Of a stretch of 34,472 nucleotides of DNA, positions 32,182-34,472 are shown piece by piece. Made by a program: the position numbers and the translations under genes. The stretch comes from Lachnospiraceae bacterium (GTDB lineage Bacteria > Bacillota > Clostridia > Lachnospirales > Lachnospiraceae). Positions within the stretch are counted from its first letter, which is position 1, and each line of letters opens with the position of its first letter. Below the pieces are notes generated by a model, which saw nothing but the letters and a program-made list of their open reading frames with translations, was not told where the DNA came from and ran no database searches. The stretch is taken from the NCBI GenBank assembly GCA_024403435.1, contig JAKSRV010000011.1, positions 1-34,472 on the forward strand, given 5' to 3'.

Positions 32182-34472
32182 ATGATAAAGATTGGAATGG
32201 TTATAAACGATAGATATGAGATTATCGAGAAGATAGGCACGGGCGGAATGTCTGATGTGTACAAGGCTCTCGATGAAAAGCTCAATCGTAATGTTGCGGT
32301 TAAGGTGCTGAAGCAGGAATTCGGTGACAATGAGAATTTTGTATCCAAGTTCCGTGTGGAGGCTCAGGCGGCAGCAGGTCTCATGCATCCTAATATTGTA
32401 AACGTGTACGATGTAGGAGAAGAGGGTGAGATTCATTATATTGTCATGGAGCTTGTAGAGGGTATTACCCTCAAGAAATATATCGAGAAAAAGGCTCGTC
32501 TCACATACAAGGAAGCGGTAAGTATCGCTATCCAGGTCAGCCTTGGTATCGAAGCGGCTCACGGCAATCATATTATCCATCGTGATATCAAGCCTCAGAA
32601 CATCATAATTTCAAGAGACGGTAAGGTTAAGGTTACAGACTTTGGTATCGCCAAGGCTGCTACCAGCAACACTATCACCTCGAATGTAATGGGTTCTGTT
32701 CATTACACCTCTCCCGAGCAGGCAAGAGGCGGTTATTCCGATGAAAAGAGTGATATCTATTCACTCGGTATATCTATGTTTGAGATGCTGACCGGACGTG
32801 TTCCCTTTAATGGAGAGACTACCGTAGCAATCGCTATCAAGCATATCCAGGAGGCAATGCCTTCATGCAGAGAATATGTGCCGGAGATTCCTCAGTGTGT
32901 GGAATCTATTATATTTAAGTGCACAGAGAAATCTCCCGACAGAAGATATCAGAACATGCAGGAGGTTATCAAGGACTTAAAGCAGGCATTACTTACTCCC
33001 GAAGTGGATTTTGTAGACAGAGAATCTGCTGAAATGATGGGAGGTACCCGTGTGGTATCAGAGTCTGAGATGGCTCAGATCAAGAACACGAGAACAGGAG
33101 CACCTGTTGAGAGTGGCAATACAGACAGACTGATGACTCTTGCACCCGGTGTGGGAGCTGCAGTTAAGGCAAAAGAGGAAGCTGCTCAGGAGCCTTATTA
33201 TGAGCAGGAATATCAGGGTGAGAACTATGAAAACGGTGAATACCCTGAGGAAGCCGGATACGAGCAGGAAGGCTATACAGACGAAAACGGAGAGTATTAC
33301 GAAGAAAATTACGAGGGCGAAGACTACACCGAAGGATACTCTGAAGGATATACTGATGAGCAGTACGGAGAGCCTGAATATGTCGAAGAGCCTCCGGTAA
33401 AAGCAAAGAAAAAGTCTGAAGACAGTGGACTTGAGGATGAGGAGGATTACAATCCCAAGGTTGAGAAGATTACTACAATAGTAGCTATTGCAGCAGGTGT
33501 GATTATAGTAGCGCTTATCGTTGTACTGCTGATTACAACCATTAACGGATGCTTCTCATCACCTATGACAGGTAATACAAACACTAATGATAATGATAGC
33601 AATACATCACACGTGCTTCCCGAGCCCGATGAAGAGACAGGTGATACACAGCCTGAGGTCAAGAAGGTTATAATCCCCAAGATTGTGGGCGAGAACGTGG
33701 ATGATGTCAGAAATAAGCTCTATGCTCTTGGACTTGTGACTTCAGTAAGCTATGAGAATTCCGATACAGTACCCAGTGAGAGTATCATCTCTGCAAGTGT
33801 AAAAGAGGGTGATGAAGTTGATGCGGGTATTGTAGTTGCATTGGTTGTAAGTAACGGAAAGGGTGGCGTAAAGCTTCCCAATGTTGCAGGTATGACTTAT
33901 GAATCAGCTTACAGTGCATTGACCAAGGAAGGATTCTCTGTAACCAAGAAGGAAGAGTACAGCAGTACTGTTGAGGAGGGATATGTTATTTCACAGGATC
34001 CCGCTGCTGCAGACAATATTCCTTCGGGAAGCCAGATTGTACTGATTGTCAGCAAGGGTAAGGAGAATATCAAGGTTCCCAACCTGCTCGGACTCACTGA
34101 GGAAGAGGCTACAGTATGTCTCGTAGAGTACGGACTTAAGGTTGGTACTGTAACAAAGGTAAACAACGAATCCTTTGATAAGGATCTCGTATGCCAGCAG
34201 AGCGTTAACAGTGGTTCATATGTACCCGAAGGAACTACTATCGATATTACCATCAGCCTTGGAACCGCAGTGAAGACCTATAAATATGAGGCTAATATCA
34301 CTGCACCTACCAATGATGAGTGCCCTCAGTACAAGTCAGGTACCGGTGTGAAGGTTATACTCAAGACTGCAGACGGTAAGGAACTTCTCAATACCACTGT
34401 AACCAACTTCCCCATCACAGGAAGCTATTACGGACTGACTTCTGCAACCGGTACTATAACAATGAGCTTTAC
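32182..34472 (+). CDS. prkC: PASTA-domain serine/threonine protein kinase (partial, 3' end outside window)
   Basis: PrkC-type kinases sense wall fragments through external PASTA domains and phosphorylate division and wall-synthesis proteins. The visible 763 residues comprise a kinase domain (GTGGMSDVY, AVKVL, HRDIKPQN, DFGIAKA, SPEQARGG; Thr/Ser-rich activation loop TSNTITSN), a juxtamembrane linker, one membrane helix (~432-455) and three PASTA repeats (~494-560, 561-629, 630-700). After these the chain continues as a non-PASTA beta-rich tail (from ~704) to the window edge. The linker at about 335-395 is extremely Tyr/Glu/Gly-rich (YEQEYQGENYENGEY and similar), an odd composition. It starts 46 nt after prpC. 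The gene is cut by the window, not by mutation. Confidence 0.96.
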   Translation, partial: MIKIGMVINDRYEIIEKIGTGGMSDVYKALDEKLNRNVAVKVLKQEFGDNENFVSKFRVEAQAAAGLMHPNIVNVYDVGEEGEIHYIVMELVEGITLKKYIEKKARLTYKEAVSIAIQVSLGIEAAHGNHIIHRDIKPQNIIISRDGKVKVTDFGIAKAATSNTITSNVMGSVHYTSPEQARGGYSDEKSDIYSLGISMFEMLTGRVPFNGETTVAIAIKHIQEAMPSCREYVPEIPQCVESIIFKCTEKSPDRRYQNMQEVIKDLKQALLTPEVDFVDRESAEMMGGTRVVSESEMAQIKNTRTGAPVESGNTDRLMTLAPGVGAAVKAKEEAAQEPYYEQEYQGENYENGEYPEEAGYEQEGYTDENGEYYEENYEGEDYTEGYSEGYTDEQYGEPEYVEEPPVKAKKKSEDSGLEDEEDYNPKVEKITTIVAIAAGVIIVALIVVLLITTINGCFSSPMTGNTNTNDNDSNTSHVLPEPDEETGDTQPEVKKVIIPKIVGENVDDVRNKLYALGLVTSVSYENSDTVPSESIISASVKEGDEVDAGIVVALVVSNGKGGVKLPNVAGMTYESAYSALTKEGFSVTKKEEYSSTVEEGYVISQDPAAADNIPSGSQIVLIVSKGKENIKVPNLLGLTEEEATVCLVEYGLKVGTVTKVNNESFDKDLVCQQSVNSGSYVPEGTTIDITISLGTAVKTYKYEANITAPTNDECPQYKSGTGVKVILKTADGKELLNTTVTNFPITGSYYGLTSATGTITMSF

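Noticed and set aside
33140..33400. Lys/Thr-rich open frame inside the PASTA kinase gene
   Set aside because: It is an out-of-frame reading of the Tyr/Glu-rich linker region; no ribosome site.

Overview
The window reads as chromosomal DNA of a Gram-positive Clostridia member, most likely Lachnospiraceae. The evidence is the SCIFF peptide with its radical SAM maturase, a SecD-SecF fusion, an ECF transporter under a cobalamin riboswitch, a meso-DAP-type MurE and the gene order priA-def-fmt-rsmB-rlmN-prpC-prkC. Shine-Dalgarno sites are strong (AAGGAGG type), and promoters are sigma-A-like, often with an extended -10. I saw no IS element, prophage, CRISPR array, tRNA or rRNA. Layout: 1-2,140 (minus strand) carries pyrBI (aspartate carbamoyltransferase) and a nitroreductase whose promoter is covered by an 18-bp palindrome. 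2,220-6,410 (plus) carries a stand-alone chemoreceptor signalling tip, a membrane-anchored transglutaminase-like protein and a LacI-type sensor fused to HD-GYP. 6,445-9,311 (minus) is trkA-trkH for potassium uptake. 9,430-15,350 (minus) is one transcription unit led by a cobalamin riboswitch and terminator. It encodes a DUF4430 lipoprotein, a membrane protein with the domain order of animal transcobalamin (alpha/alpha toroid, then DUF4430), EcfT, a fused double EcfA ATPase and a small S component. Together these look like a Gram-positive surface capture and import system for corrinoids. 15,366-20,822 (plus) carries deoB, scfA (SCIFF, 48 aa), scfB and secDF. 20,823-21,543 has no gene but holds two consecutive, independently folded inverted-repeat elements of about 225-230 nt each. 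21,544-23,307 is recJ. 23,308-23,756 is a second gene-poor stretch with a candidate small RNA (hairpin, C-rich anti-Shine-Dalgarno-like segment, terminator hairpin) and a hairpin-bearing murE leader. 23,757-34,472 (plus) is a housekeeping block: murE, priA, def, fmt, rsmB, rlmN, prpC and prkC, the last cut by the window end. How the parts work together: the housekeeping block joins wall precursor synthesis, replication restart, initiator-Met processing, rRNA/tRNA modification and PASTA-kinase/phosphatase signalling, with overlapping or near-abutting genes. The SCIFF pair next to secDF suggests a conserved RiPP made close to the export machinery. The most unusual items are the tandem structured elements upstream of recJ, the riboswitch-controlled transcobalamin-like/ECF system, the candidate C-rich sRNA and the mini-MCP. 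All functional calls come from reading motifs by eye; no search or folding program was run.
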